From: Pegoplata infirma
Taxonomy: Eukaryota; Arthropoda; Insecta; Diptera; Anthomyiidae
Length of the DNA: 64,000 nt
Direction of reading: 5' to 3'
Assembly (NCBI GenBank): GCA_963921195.1
Contig: OY992537.1
Span: forward strand, 93,206,736-93,270,735
Shown here: positions 43,347 to 54,526 of the stretch, piece after piece
Layout: the number at the start of each line of letters is the position of its first letter
Position numbering within the stretch: position 1 is the stretch's first letter
Program-made: the position numbers and the translations under genes
Notes under the pieces: generated by a model
Databases searched by the model: none
What the model saw: only the letters and a program-made list of their open reading frames with translations
What the model was told of the DNA's origin: nothing

Positions 43347-44659
43347 CGGGTAATTCCAAAAATTTTCGCCCCACTGTTCGAAAACATGCCTTTGGACGCC
43401 ACTGAGAATTTGGCTCATAGATATCCACGTTTATATGAGATATGTTGCATTTTTGGATTTTCAAAATTTGCTGTAGTTTTCAAATTATCGCGGGTCAAAG
43501 TTAGACTTTTTTAGCAAAAGTCAGAAAAATACATGACGTTTAACGTGCTCTAACTTTTTAACTAGTAATCCGATTATCACAAGTAATGGCTCATATGAAA
43601 GCTTAATTCTTCTTCTTTTACGAAATATTTTCAAAAGCATAAGGTTTATTTCAGAAGTGTTGCAAAAATTCAAAAATATTTTTTTTTTTGCGAATATTTA
43701 AAAAAACACATCTTCGATTTTTTAAAAAAAAAGTTTGGTGATAAACAATACTGTTTTGTACAACATATCCAAAATTCAGAGTGGGATCCCAATGGGATCT
43801 AAAAATATTCTGGTTTTAGTACGAAGTTCTTAAATTTTACCTTAGAAAATTAAAATTTTATGTTTCTTCAATGTAAAAATTTAAATTTTCAAAGAAAATT
43901 ATACTATTAAAATTTTGAAAAACATTCAAAACATAGAGTATACATAGAGGCGAAGGCGTCAAAAATTGAGTTGTCAAAGTACAACTTGTATACATGTATT
44001 TGTTGACAAAGTACGACTTGTAAACATGTATTGTGTGGTGAATTCACATGGACAACGTACGTGTGAGAAATTAGAAAAAGATAGTAATATTGTTTTTTCT
44101 TTCACCTTCGCCTCTATGTTTCTCTATGATTCAAAACATTAGAAATTTAAATTTTCTAAGGGAAAAAATATGGGAACATCGTACTTAAAGCAGAATATTT
44201 TTTGATCCCATGGAGATCCCACTCTGAATTTTGAATATGTTATACAAAACATTGTTATTTTTCACCAAAATTTTAAAAAAAAAATCGAAGATGTGTTTTT
44301 TTAAATATTCGAAAAGAAAAAATGTTTTTGCAATTTTGCATCATTTCTGTAAAAAAACTGTGTTATTTTAGAAATATTTTCTAAAAGAAGAACTCCAGCT
44401 TTCACATGAGCCTAAATTTGTGAAAATCGGGTCATTGGTTAAGTTACAGCTCTTTAAACGTGATGTATTTTTCTTACTTTTGCTTAAAAAGTCAATCTTT
44501 GACTCGCCATAATTCGTTTAATACACCAAATGTAAAAAAACAATATATGGTACATATATCATATATATGAGGGCTATCTATGTGTCAAGGTTCAAATTAA
44601 TCTGAGACACCATTTCTAAAAATGACTAAAATTTGAGCTAAATTTTCTGGAATGGCCCA
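43347..44659. mobile_element. Foldback element, family D
   Basis: The right terminus, read inward, is TGGGCCATTCCAGAAAATT; the left is CGGGTAATTCCAAAAATTTT. TA flanks both sides (43345-43346, 44660-44661). Arms pair, for example GATCCCACTCTGAATTTTGA with its complement near 43780. The family H host continues on both sides. 1.31 kb, non-coding. Confidence 0.65.
43943..44118. mobile_element. Small MITE, CATAGAGGCGAAGG ends
   Basis: CATAGAGGCGAAGG and its complement CCTTCGCCTCTATG bound 176 bp in the loop of the family D foldback. Inside, GTACAACTTGTATACATGTA and GTACGACTTGTAAACATGTA form a direct repeat. Confidence 0.6.
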
Positions 44660-45184
44660 TACATTATTTTAATTAATTTTGGCATGCTGAAAACGAATGC
44701 CATAAAATTTCTTGAATCGGTCTAACGGTTTTCAAGATATCCCCATTTGAAATTTTCCAAAAAATGCCCAAAATGTTGGTTTTTTCCTACGTTCAAGAAA
44801 TTTTTTAAAAAACATCACATTTTTTTTTCCTCGGCCATTTCATAGAGCTTAAGACTATCTTTCATTTAAATCTAATTTGAGCCAAATTCGATAATTTTAT
44901 CCCGTGGCGCCCTTCGGTCAAAGTTTTGGATTTTTGGTGGAAATTTTTCAAAAATCCAAAACTTTGACCGAAAGGCGCCACGGGATAAAATGATCGGATT
45001 TGGCTCAAATTAGATTTAAATGAAAAATTGTCTTAAAAATTGTGACGTTTTTTAAAAAATTTTCTTGAACGTAGGAAAAAAACCGCCATTTTTTGGAAAT
45101 TTCAAATGGCGATATCTCGAAAACCATTCGACCGATTTTAATTTTTTTTTGATATTCGTGCTCACCGCATCAAAATTAACAAAA

Positions 45185-45530
45185 GGCATTTTTTGTTGGC
45201 ATAATTCTCAGTCTTCTACCATACAAAGTTCACATTAATGTTAACGCTCAAAATTCTAAAAGTTAAAAATTAACTTGCATACATTGTGAATGATTCTCTT
45301 ATTGTTAATGACTCTCTTTGGTATAAATAAAGATAAATGTTTTTGTGTTGCTTTCAAGCTAAATTGTATTAAATAAACTAATTTTATCAATATTTCATCG
45401 AAAATGTGTAATATTTAACAAAACTATTCCAAACGACGCTAAATTAAATTGAGAAATTTATGGAAGTTAATGTGTTGTTTTTTTCGTTTTGATGCATGTT
45501 AACAATCTCAGCTTGCCAACAAAAAAGGCC
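45185..45530. mobile_element. MITE with GGCATTTTTTGTTGGCA ends
   Basis: GGCATTTTTTGTTGGCA on the left faces TGCCAACAAAAAAGGCC on the right; the family H arm is otherwise continuous across this site (GATGCGGTGAGC mirror at 43035). 346 bp with no frame. Confidence 0.62.
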
Positions 45531-45740
45531 TAAATATGATGTGTCGAAAAAAATTTAATTTTTTTTATTTTTTTTTTTAATTTTTCAAAAATCCAAAACT
45601 TTGACCGCCGGGCGCCATTTTTAATCCGATTGACCTCAAATTTGTACAACATCCGTTTTAATCCTAGTAGAATAAAAAAATGCCCGGACTTTGAAAATTG
45701 GAGAAATTTTTTTTTGGCCATACAGAAAAATGCCAGTCTA

Positions 45741-46574
45741 GATATACTAGATTTCGACCATTTTGATCTAAATTGTCTAATTTTTTTTTTTAAAAAATAT
45801 GGAAAAAATCATTTTTTTATTAAAAAAAAAAATGTGAAAAATTTTTTTGGGGCACATGTGTCGTGTGCCATGTACCAAATATGCCCACATGTGCAAATTA
45901 TTAGCCTGTAAAAAACTTTAACTTCTAAAAATACATTTTGAGCATTGTGGTAGATAACATGTATTGCACCAAATATTTTGTTTAAGTGCATGAACAGCAT
46001 AATACAATAATTTACACTTAAATGGTAAACAATGACGCATGAAAGTGTTGCACAAATACACAGTGTGGGTCAAAAAATAATACTGATTTTACGGCATGAC
46101 ATATTTGATCTAAAAAGGCGTCAGGTTGGATTTTTAATTTATATCCGGCAGGGGTGTAGTAGGTGAAAAAACCACAAGAAATGAAGGAAAAATTATTATT
46201 TAAACAAATTGTTAACTGAAGGGATTGTTGTCATAATTGATAAATGAACAGATTTAAAATAAAATAAAAATATTTTTTTTAATCCTAAAAAATTACACGT
46301 TAAAATTTCTCCTTGTGAGAAAAACTTTCATTTTCAAATGATATACCATTTTGTACAACACTGTAAATCGTACTTGCATTGCCATCAACTACATATTTCT
46401 AATTGTTTTTACCCATACAGTATATTAAAGGAAAATGTGTTAATATAAGGAATAAATTCATGGTTATCAACAAGGCTGCCAGGAGGTTATGCTGGTTGGG
46501 AACTTATCTCCAAAGTTGAGGATTTCTTGGAAGCAAAACGGACAAAAAATTTAATTTTTTCATTTCATTATTAA
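45741..46574. other. No recognised gene
   Basis: AT-rich; short CACATGTG-type palindromes near 45855-45895. A CACAGTGTGGGTCAAAAAAT block at 46060 faintly resembles Transib-like ends but has no partner. Confidence 0.4.
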
Positions 46575-46740
46575 TTTTTAATCGATAGCCAATAAAAAAT
46601 TATACAACAATGCTAATTTTTGAGATTATGGTTCATTCCGTTTTAATTTAATAAATATATAATCAAGGCAACTCGATATAAATTAAACCATTTTTTCATT
46701 ATTTAGCCACGCCTCCTAAGCCCAGATTCTGAAAAAAATG
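46575..46740. repeat. Family B foldback arm fragment
   Basis: TTAATCGATAGCCAATAAAA to CACGCCTCCTAAGCCCAG matches the family B right arm with mismatches; no terminus remains. Confidence 0.6.
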
Positions 46741-46779
46741 TTGATAAAATTTTTTTTTAATATTCCTGTCCCTGCAGAT

Positions 46780-47216
46780 GAACTAGCAAATTTTCTATAA
46801 AAAAATGTTGATAATAAAAAAAGATAATAAAAAATTTGAGACAAACATTTTTTGATGAAAAAAGTTTTTATGAAAAAAAAAAAAATTGTAAAAAAAAAAA
46901 ATTATTGGATAAAAAAATTTCGATAATTTTTTTTAATCCACCTGTAAAATATCCACTAAAAATAAAAAAAAATTTCAATGATTTTTTTTTTTTTTAATGA
47001 AAAAAAGTTTTATAAAAAAAATTTATGAAAAAAAATTTCTATAAAAAAATTTGATAAAAAAATTATTTTGATGAAAAAAAAAGTTTTTTGTTAAAGGTAG
47101 TTTTATGAAAATTTTTTTTATGAAATTTACAAAAAAAAATTTCTGAAAAATAATTGTGTTACGTATTATTCACCAGCTGGTGACTACGTGTTATTCACCA
47201 GCTGATCAAATAAAAG
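46780..47216 (+). repeat. Composite repeat: array plus start of R2
   Basis: A degenerate GATGAAAAA-type array is followed by GTTACGTATTATTCACCAGC and a duplicated TATTCACCAGCTG word. R2 stops at 47217, where a TIR element begins. Confidence 0.55.
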
Positions 47217-47344
47217 CCCAGTAAAAACTTCTATTACCAAGTAATGAGGTTTTCGCCTTTAAATAGATGGTGGTAGCTAGCTACTATGTTGGTGAAACAC
47301 TCATTATTTTAACATGGCGATGTCATTGGAGTAATGACCGCATA

Positions 47345-47552
47345 CCCACTCGCTTACGAGAATGCTACTGAAAAACTACATACATTAGTACCACAAATAA
47401 TGAGCTACAAGTAGCCCAAAAATAACTCGTTACCCACTACTTACAAAAATGCTACCAAATAACAGCATACATTAGTCCCAAAAATAAGTAGCTACCAGTT
47501 GTTCAAAAATAACTCGTTTCCCACTCCTTACAAAAATGCTACCAAATAACAG
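47345..47552. repeat. Tandem repeat, about 87-bp period
   Basis: Units begin CCCACT at 47345, 47433 and 47520 and share TTACAAAAATGCTACCAAAT and CAAAAATAACTCGTT blocks; about 2.4 copies. Confidence 0.75.
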
Positions 47553-47600
47553 GTTTTGATTCTTTTAATAAATTTTTAACTTGGGGCAACCTCCGCCAAT

Positions 47601-47798
47601 ATGAAATTGAACAAGTTCATGTTGAACGCGTTTATTTCAAGAGCAACCAAGCGGGCAAATGTGGAAATGGAAAAGATCCAATGTGCCAACGGAACCAATG
47701 TTTACGTTGATATCCTTCCCTCCAAATGTTTGATTGTAAAATTCAAATATTACATGACCGAAAATATATCTTGGAACCTCGTAGAAAGGGACATTTGA
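47601..47798 (+). CDS. Uncharacterised small ORF, doubtful
   Basis: A 65-codon frame from ATG at 47601, inside a TIR element. It is not built from low-complexity or palindromic sequence, and local GC is higher than its surroundings. No domain, signal peptide or membrane segment is seen; the product is mildly basic at its start (FISRATKRANVEMEKIQ). It could be a captured host fragment or a chance frame. I do not assign a function. Confidence 0.15.
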   Translation: MKLNKFMLNAFISRATKRANVEMEKIQCANGTNVYVDILPSKCLIVKFKYYMTENISWNLVERDI

Positions 47799-48592
47799 CT
47801 ACTTAGGACATTATCAATAACAAATGTACAGAAGCGAATTCTGCTCATGGAAACCGCAATAAACACCATCTTATGTCTATATAAGAGTGAGTTAGGTTTG
47901 AAGGGAAATACTGTCTGTGATGGTTTTTTTACCTTTTTACCGGCTTTAACATACTTTAAACAACAAGGCAAAAAAATTAAATTAAAATTTTTAACAATTT
48001 TAAAACAATAACAATTTAGAAAAAGCCAATTAAAATCCAGAAAACTTCAATAGAAGTTATGTAAAGACTAATTAAGACTCATAAATCACGATAAAGTGTC
48101 AGCTAGATCCAGTTTTCTAAATATCAATTTGGTTTTCTAAACTTTTTTTTGCCTTGTCCTAATTTTAATCAGAATTCCTGAATTGAAATTTCTGTTAACA
48201 GAGTTTTATTAGAAAAAGTAGATAAATGTTAATATTTTTTTTAGCTAAATGTGCAAGTTCTTTCTAAATTTTCTTTAGCATTTTTTTAATTTCATTAAAA
48301 TAAAATTATTTGGACAACTTATCAGATATTTTAAATCGTATTTACCAGTAACCTGTTCTGTATCAGATTATCGGTAACTCAATATTTATTAACAAGATGT
48401 AACCGGTTTTGTATTAGGCTATCGGTAACTCATTATTTGTTAACAAGAAGTAATCGAGCAGGTAAAGAGCCCTCATTACATAGAATGCAGGCGGTAATGG
48501 GGACTTATTACCAAGTTTTTACTGGGAGAGTCGTTATTTTTCTGGTTTGGGGATTTTTGGAGATATTTTATTATTTTTTGGGACAACGCTAA

Positions 48593-48787
48593 AACTACCT
48601 GGCAGCGCAGGTTATCAACCACAATAGATGTGAAGATGAAGCAGTTTATTGTGAAACCATCTACAGATATGCGGTCGAAATAAGCAACATATCCACAAGA
48701 AGTAATTCATATTTGTTAATTATTCGTTTACCAATGGACCATATTCACGCTAATTATGCGGATAAGAAACTGTTCACGAATAATTAG
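48593..48787 (+). CDS. Possible exon-like open frame, doubtful
   Basis: A 64-codon stretch between stops with no ATG near its start, containing NHNRCEDEAVYCETIYRYAV and ending KKLFTNN. It is compositionally more coding-like than the surroundings and lies just outside the TIR element. A CAG precedes GTTATC at 48611, which could be an acceptor, but no partner exon is visible. No family recognised. Confidence 0.13.
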   Translation, partial: NYLAAQVINHNRCEDEAVYCETIYRYAVEISNISTRSNSYLLIIRLPMDHIHANYADKKLFTNN

Positions 48788-48810
48788 GAAATTGTAGAAT
48801 ATTTTAGATA

Positions 48811-49088
48811 ATATCGCTCATTTACTTAAATCGTATCATAACTCAAAATGTTTGATTTTACAGAAAACCTGTTTAAAGTTTACAATTAAAACTTGGTTTA
48901 CATTGCAAAAGGCCCGTACATAGAAAATGTTATAATGGCGTGTTCTTTTCTCAAACAATGAGTTTAAAATATATTAATACGAATTTTTGACACAATATAA
49001 AGCATGATATAACAAATAATTCTGTATCGTTTACTCAAAAACGACATATTTTGAGTTATGACACTATACAAGTAAGTGAGCGATATAT
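48811..49088. repeat. Short inverted-repeat element
   Basis: ATATCGCTCATTTACTTAAA and ATCATAACTCAAAATGT pair with ACATATTTTGAGTTATGACA and AAGTAAGTGAGCGATAT at the right. Arms are about 40 bp around a non-palindromic middle. No duplication seen. Confidence 0.55.
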
Positions 49089-49468
49089 GGAGCAGATATA
49101 CAAGTCGTTTAATTCAATGAGATTCGTCGCCGCCAGAGGATGACTTTATAATTTGCCAAAGTCGTCCCGAAATTCATCGACTATAGACTAGGATCATTAA
49201 CAATGTAAACAAATGATAACATACTAAGGAAATAAATCAAATCAAAAATTTTCGAAAAAATGCCTGCGAATTTTGTACTCTTGCCCAAAACATTAAATCA
49301 TGATAATGTTTTGCGGAAGATTTGGGTGAACTTGCCAATGCAAGGGTTTTTTAGAAAAAATAATTTTATATTACTTTGCTATTCCATGCAAAACGAATTG
49401 AAATATCAGTCGATATTAAAAAACCAAAAGAGCTGTACATCGTAAGTGAGTGCAAAAAGAAGTGCAAA

Positions 49469-50020
49469 CAAGTGAGAGTGTTAAATTCGGCTGTGCCGAA
49501 TCTTTTATACCCTTCAAAATGTAAAAAAAATTAAAACAAAAATTTGTCAGGGGCGTATCTTTTTTTTTTGGGGGGGGGGGTTGATAAGGTCAGTGGGGGA
49601 CGTTGAGAGCACCTTCCCATCGCGATAAATATACCAAATGTTTCATTTACTTAACAAAAATACAAAAAAACATGTAAAAAAGTGTATTTTTTTAGAGGTT
49701 GGTTTAGTTCTTCAAGGGGGAACTTTTTTCCCCCTGGTCCGATTTGGCCAATTTCCGAACTTAACCTGCCTAGGAACACAAGACATATTTGTGCCAAACT
49801 TGAGGGATCTAGCTCTTTTATTTTGGACTGCATCGTGTTAACTACAGACGGACGGACGGACAGACAGACAGACGGACGGACGGACGGACATCGCTAGAAT
49901 GTCTTAGAATCAATTACAATAATATATATACTTTATGGGGTCCCCGACCGATATTTCGATGCGTTACACACGGAACGACAAAGTGAGTATACCCCCATAC
50001 TGTAGTTGGAGGGTATAAAA
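49469..50020 (-). repeat. mini-me/DINE-1-like repeat with (GTCY)n tract
   Basis: It begins at about CAAGTGAGAGTGTTAAATTC with the stem-loop ATTCGGCTGTGCCGAAT, continues through TATACCCTTCAAAATG, a poly-G tract, GACTGCATCG and a GACG/GACA microsatellite (49845-49890, GTCY on the minus strand), ATTTCGATGCGTTACACACG and ends GTTGGAGGGTAT. It is inserted in R1, giving a defined empty-site comparison with 10604 and 13262. This plan matches Drosophila mini-me/DINE-1 elements in outline. Confidence 0.75.
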
Positions 50021-50885
50021 AGTGTTTTTACATTTTGGAGAGTATAAAAGATTCGGCACCAAAGAATATAACATTCTCACTTGTTTTATGTACATTTGAT
50101 AAACAAATGGAAAATTTTTATGCGAAAAGCTTAGACTTGGTAAAAAAGTAGTTTTGGTAAAAAAAATGATTATTTTTTAACGACAAACAAAATTAAGTTA
50201 AAAAAAAATTAATTAACCCAAAATTTTTGGTGAAAAACAATTTTTATGAAAAAAAGTTTTTGATGAATATTTTTGATGAAAAGAAAAAGTTTTTGAGGTA
50301 AAAAAAATTTATGAAAAAAAATATGAAAAAAAAAAATTTTTTGGTGAGAAAAAAATTGATAATAAAAAATTTTATAAAAAAATTTGATGAAAAAAATTGA
50401 TGAAAAAAAAATTTGATGAAAAAAATCTGATGAATAAAAAATTTATGAAAAAAAAATTGATTAAAAAAAAAAATTAATGAAAAAAAAAATTGATAAAAAA
50501 AAAATTGATGACAAAACAAAAAAATGTTGGTGAAAAAAAAAATTTGATGAAAAAAATTTGATGAAAAAAAGTAATAAAAAAAATTTGATGAAAAAAAAAT
50601 TTTATGAAAAAAAAATTTGTTAAAAAAAATTGATAAAAAAATTATGAAAAAAAGTTTGATGAAAAAAAAAAAAAAAATATGAAAAAAAAATTTGATAAAA
50701 AAATTTTTTTTTTTGTTGAAAAAAAATTATGTTACTTTTTATTCACCAGCTGGTGAAAAACGGTTTTATTCACCACGAGGTGAGTTATTATCCAAGTTAC
50801 AAACCCAAGTTATTAAAATTTTTAGTTTTGAGAAAATTAAAATAGTAATTCTTGTTTTCTTTTTCGTTAAATGTTAGCTTATATA

Positions 50886-51817
50886 TAGGCTGACCATTCG
50901 TACTGATTTGATCAGTACATGTACTGATTTTTGATCACGTGTACTGATCAAAAAACGTTGTACTGATTTGTACTGATTTTTTGAAATAAGTACTGATTGT
51001 ACTGTTTTTTGAACATTTCAACATAAAAAATAATTTTATTCGAAAATTCTATACGAAGCTTGAGTTTCCATAAAATAAGTCTTCAAGGTAGTTTTTTATG
51101 ACTTAATTCTGACAATAACATAATTTATAATGAATTCTAAAGAGCTTAGAATTCGAAAATCAAGAGGTTCCTTAACGCAAAAATGAAATAAAATTATATG
51201 AATGAATAAAAAATGAATAAATTTATATGAAAAGGCGCACAGAGTCTCTGAGGTTTACTAAAACGAAAAGTTCACGGGATGATGGAATTTTTATATTTTT
51301 ATTAGAATGATAATGTAATTGGATGAATAAAATGATTCTTAGATGCTCGATGAGGTAATGTCATACGAATTTATTGTAAAAAAGCCCTCAGAACATCAGG
51401 TCTATTTAAAAAAGACTTGCTTATTATCTGGGAAGTTTTCTAAAAGGAAGAGTTATTAAAAGTCCTCAGAATCTGTGGACTTTTTATTCACAAAACCTGT
51501 GGGGATATAACAAAATATTTTCTGCACCGAAACGATCAAAACATTCAAATGAAGTTGTTTGTAGTCAACAAAATTTTCCGCAAAATAACGACACAGTTTA
51601 TGACAGTTGTTTTTAACAGTTGTATTTACTGAATACCAATTGACCCCAAGTTAAGTAGTTTAAGCGAAAATTTTTCAGTGTTGGAAAAATCATCAATGTT
51701 TCTCAAAAATCATCAGTGTTTTCCCACAGAAAACAGTTTTCAGAGAGTTATTTCTAGAAAAACAAATATAAAAACTTGTGCGTACTGATTTGAGTTCAGA
51801 AAAAAATGGTCACCCTA
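50886..51817. mobile_element. hAT-like element with GTACTGAT words
   Basis: The left end is TAGGCTGACCATTC; the right end, read inward, is TAGGGTGACCATTT. The 8-bp duplication CTTATATA lies at 50878-50885 and 51818-51825, and the empty site is seen at 34441-34448. GTACTGAT occurs six times in the first 125 bp and once, in the same orientation, near the right end. No transposase frame; 932 bp. Confidence 0.82.
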
Positions 51818-51905
51818 CTTATATAGTCAAACTGAGGTGGTGTCCTGCAACTTTTTTAAAATTAGACACCAGCCTAAAAACATTATCATGTTAAAAAAAC
51901 ATTAA

Positions 51906-53285
51906 AAATGGATTTTTTATAAGAAAAATTACGTTGAGGATATTTCTTTTATTTTTTTCTAAATCTCAAAGCAAACCAAAATAAGATAAAAAAAAAAACA
52001 AAATTGAGTTTAAAAAAATATTTCAATTAATTTTTTTTTATTTTTCATCAAAAACAGATGAAAAACCGCTATATTTTCTTGGAACTAGCAATCGCTTCAA
52101 TAAGAAATTTTGGTATGATGAGAGATTTAGCATGGTTAAATTAATTTCTCATGAGATTTTCAATAAGTATTTAACAGGGAATTTTGGAAAACCTTGAAAC
52201 TTTAACTATGATTTACTCGAAATGTTGTTAGCGGGATTTGGCCACATTGGCTTCCGAAAAGCTCAATTATGGATTCTTACAAAGTATTTTCTATAGAAAG
52301 AGTTTGAGAATCCGAAAGATATTTTCTATGGAAAAAGTCACAGATTATTTTTTCTGTGTAGTTTATAATATTTGCTATTTTTATAGTCAAAACTGTGAGC
52401 ATAAAAGAAAAAAAAAACACAAATACTCTTATGTAATTAAAACATATTTCTGTGAAACAAAGAATGTGTTATAATAATGTTATAATTTTCTTTATGACTT
52501 AATGAGTGAGTAAAATAAATTAATACTTAATACCTACAATATTTTTGTTATTTATTTTTAATTTATTCATACAAAATATATGTGTATCAAGTGTTAGCGA
52601 AAGAGTGGAATGATGTTGATGTTGATGATGATGTTGAATTTGAATTTGGGTAACATGAGCTCATTGTTAAATTCCCAACTAGTTAGTAGTACGATAGTAA
52701 ATAGTAAATATTGTTTCAGGAAATAAGTGGGTATTTTGAGTATGTCACGCTAGTAAATAAATATTTGTATTTCATTAACAATGAAAAACAGAAATCAATT
52801 TAAATTTGAAATAACTGTTTAACAACATCCTTGTCATTTTCGTTCAAATTAAACAGTCAATTGAAAATTGAATAGTAACTTGTATATGACAAATTGCAAG
52901 TTTAAAATAGAATAGCCATAGGCAGTTATTTTTAGACTTAAATTTCGCGAGAGCTCAAAATATTTGGCAATTATATTGTTAAAAAAGAGTGTAAAATCGG
53001 TAAAACGAATTTCGAGATATCGGTATTTGAACTTTTTTTGACACTCCCAAAATCTGTAAAGACAGCAGAAAAATTTGCTGATTTTGGCAGAAAATTCTAC
53101 TGATTTAAGCAGAAAAAAATTACGATTTAGATAAACAATCTAAACATCTAAGATGTAATTTATATAAAACAGACTTAACAAAATTTTTGAGCACCACTCT
53201 TGAAAACAGGATACCCGACTAAAAATTAATTGTATATGGGCATATATGAATACATCTGACCATACATTATTAATACGGAAACATA
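51906..53285. other. No recognised gene; possible unique DNA
   Basis: AT-rich. It includes a GATGTTGATGATGATGTTGA microsatellite near 52615 and a short degenerate TTTTTCTATAG patch at 52290-52350. Near 53025-53120 are GCAGAAAA-type words. There is no palindrome or supported frame. Confidence 0.45.
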
Positions 53286-54526
53286 TGAGGCATTCCACAC
53301 CAAATGTCCAGCGAAAAAAAAATGTATACCGTAAACTTCTGAATAGGTTGTATGGATAGCCCTATATGGAACTTAGAAAATTGCGTTTTTGGTTTTTCAA
53401 TTTTTCAAAAACTGGGCTTAGGAGGCGTGGTCAAATATTGGAAAAATGGTAAAATTTGTGGCGAGTTGCCTTGATTAAATATTTATCACATTAAAACAGA
53501 ATGCACCACAATCTCAAAAATTTTCATTCTTATATAGTTTTGTATGGGCTACCGATTAAATTTTTTTTTTGGAAAATTTTCAGAACCCGTTCTGAAATTT
53601 TTTTTTGCTTTTTTAAATTTTTTTTTTAAGTTTAGATGTTTGTCCATCCACGCAAAAAAAAATCAGAAACACATTTTTGGTTTTTTTTTGTGAAAATCGC
53701 ATTTGAATTTTAAATTTTAAAACAATTTAGTGATTTGCTTGTATTTTCTTGTTTCAACAGAGCGTATGAGGAATATTTATGCAATTAATAATACTCATTC
53801 GCAACTTTAAAACAAAGAAATACAAGCAAATTACAAAATTGTTATGAAGGGGCATGTCACAGACTCAATTCCGTTCGGATTTGAAAAAAGTGGTTTACTC
53901 GTAAAACGCAAAACGAATATAATTTTTTCGGAATGAAATCACTTTCAAAAATCAAAGTGGAATCGAATTGCATAAAAGTGGTTTCATTCCGAAAAAAAAA
54001 TTTGCTTTGCGTTTTACGAGTAAAACAATTATTCCACTTTCGAACGGAATTGAGTCTGTGACATGCCCCGAAATTTCAAATGCGATTTTCTCAAAAAAAA
54101 AAAACCGAAAAACGCGTGTCTGAATTTTTTTGTGTGGATGGACAAACATCTAAACTTAAAAAAAAAAATAAAAAAAAAGTAGCCGGATTTTTGATAAATT
54201 GACTTTTTTAAGAAATGGAAAATTTCAGAACGCGTTCTAAAAATTTTCCAAAAAAAAAAATTAATCGATAGCCCATACAAAACTATATAAGAATGAAAAT
54301 TTTTAGGATTGTGGTGCATTCCGTTTTAATGTGATAAATATTTAATCAAGGCAACTCGCCACAAATTTGACCATTTTTCCAATATTTGACCACGCCTCCT
54401 AAGCCCAGTTTTTGAAAATTAGAAAAACCAATTTTCTAAGTTCCATATAGGGCTGTCCATACAACCTATTCAGAAGTTTACGGTACACGTGTTTTTTTCG
54501 CTGGACATTTGGTGTGGAATGCCTCA
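53286..54526. mobile_element. Foldback element, family B, copy 4
   Basis: Both ends are intact (TGAGGCATTCCACACCAAAT and complement) with flanking TA on each side. The right arm carries a Harbinger-like MITE at 53849-54069, which explains the greater length compared with copy 1. The right side abuts a mini-me-like segment. Confidence 0.78.
53849..54069. mobile_element. MITE with 25-bp perfect TIRs and GAA duplication
   Basis: GGGGCATGTCACAGACTCAA faces its exact complement at the right, and the match extends for about 25 bp. GAA flanks both sides (53846-53848, 54070-54072); the intact arm of the host reads GTTATGAAATTT. A 3-bp duplication with GGG-starting TIRs resembles PIF/Harbinger, although GAA is not the usual TWA. 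221 bp, almost fully palindromic. Confidence 0.7.

Larger units (their letters stand above)
42825..45740. mobile_element. Palindromic element, family H, with nested insertions
   Basis: TAGACTGGCA (42825) and its complement TGCCAGTCTA (45731-45740) bound arms that pair through GTCCGGGCA/TGCCCGGAC, GACCGCCGGGCGCC-like and GGTCAAAGTTTTGGATTTTT blocks. The centre lies at about 44935. A family D foldback (43347-44659) sits in the left arm and a MITE (45185-45530) in the right. Frames such as 42915-43166 are arm translations. Confidence 0.65.
47217..48526. mobile_element. TIR element, CCCAGTAAAAACTT ends
   Basis: CCCAGTAAAAACTTCTATTA on the left and, read inward from the right, CCCAGTAAAAACTTGGTAAT. 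The 1.31-kb body includes tandem repeats at 47345-47552 and a 65-codon frame (47601-47798). Repeated CGGTAAC/GTTACC-type words lie near the right end. No duplication was recognised; superfamily unknown. Confidence 0.62.
49259..51905 (+). repeat. Composite repeat, fullest copy: R1, array, R2
   Basis: R1 (49259-50235) is interrupted by a mini-me-like repeat; the GATGAAAAA array runs 50236-50720; R2 (from TTATTCACCAGCTGGTGAAA at about 50740) is interrupted by a hAT-like element at 50886-51817 and ends near CACCAGCCTAAAAACATTAT. Without both insertions it is about 1.15 kb. It shows that R1, array and R2 are parts of one repeat. No coding capacity, TIR or poly(A) was recognised. Confidence 0.65.

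Noticed and set aside
46060..46100. CACAGTGTGGGTC as another Transib-like end
   Set aside because: There is no partner end and the preceding AAATA is unlike the GC-rich 5-bp targets of that family.
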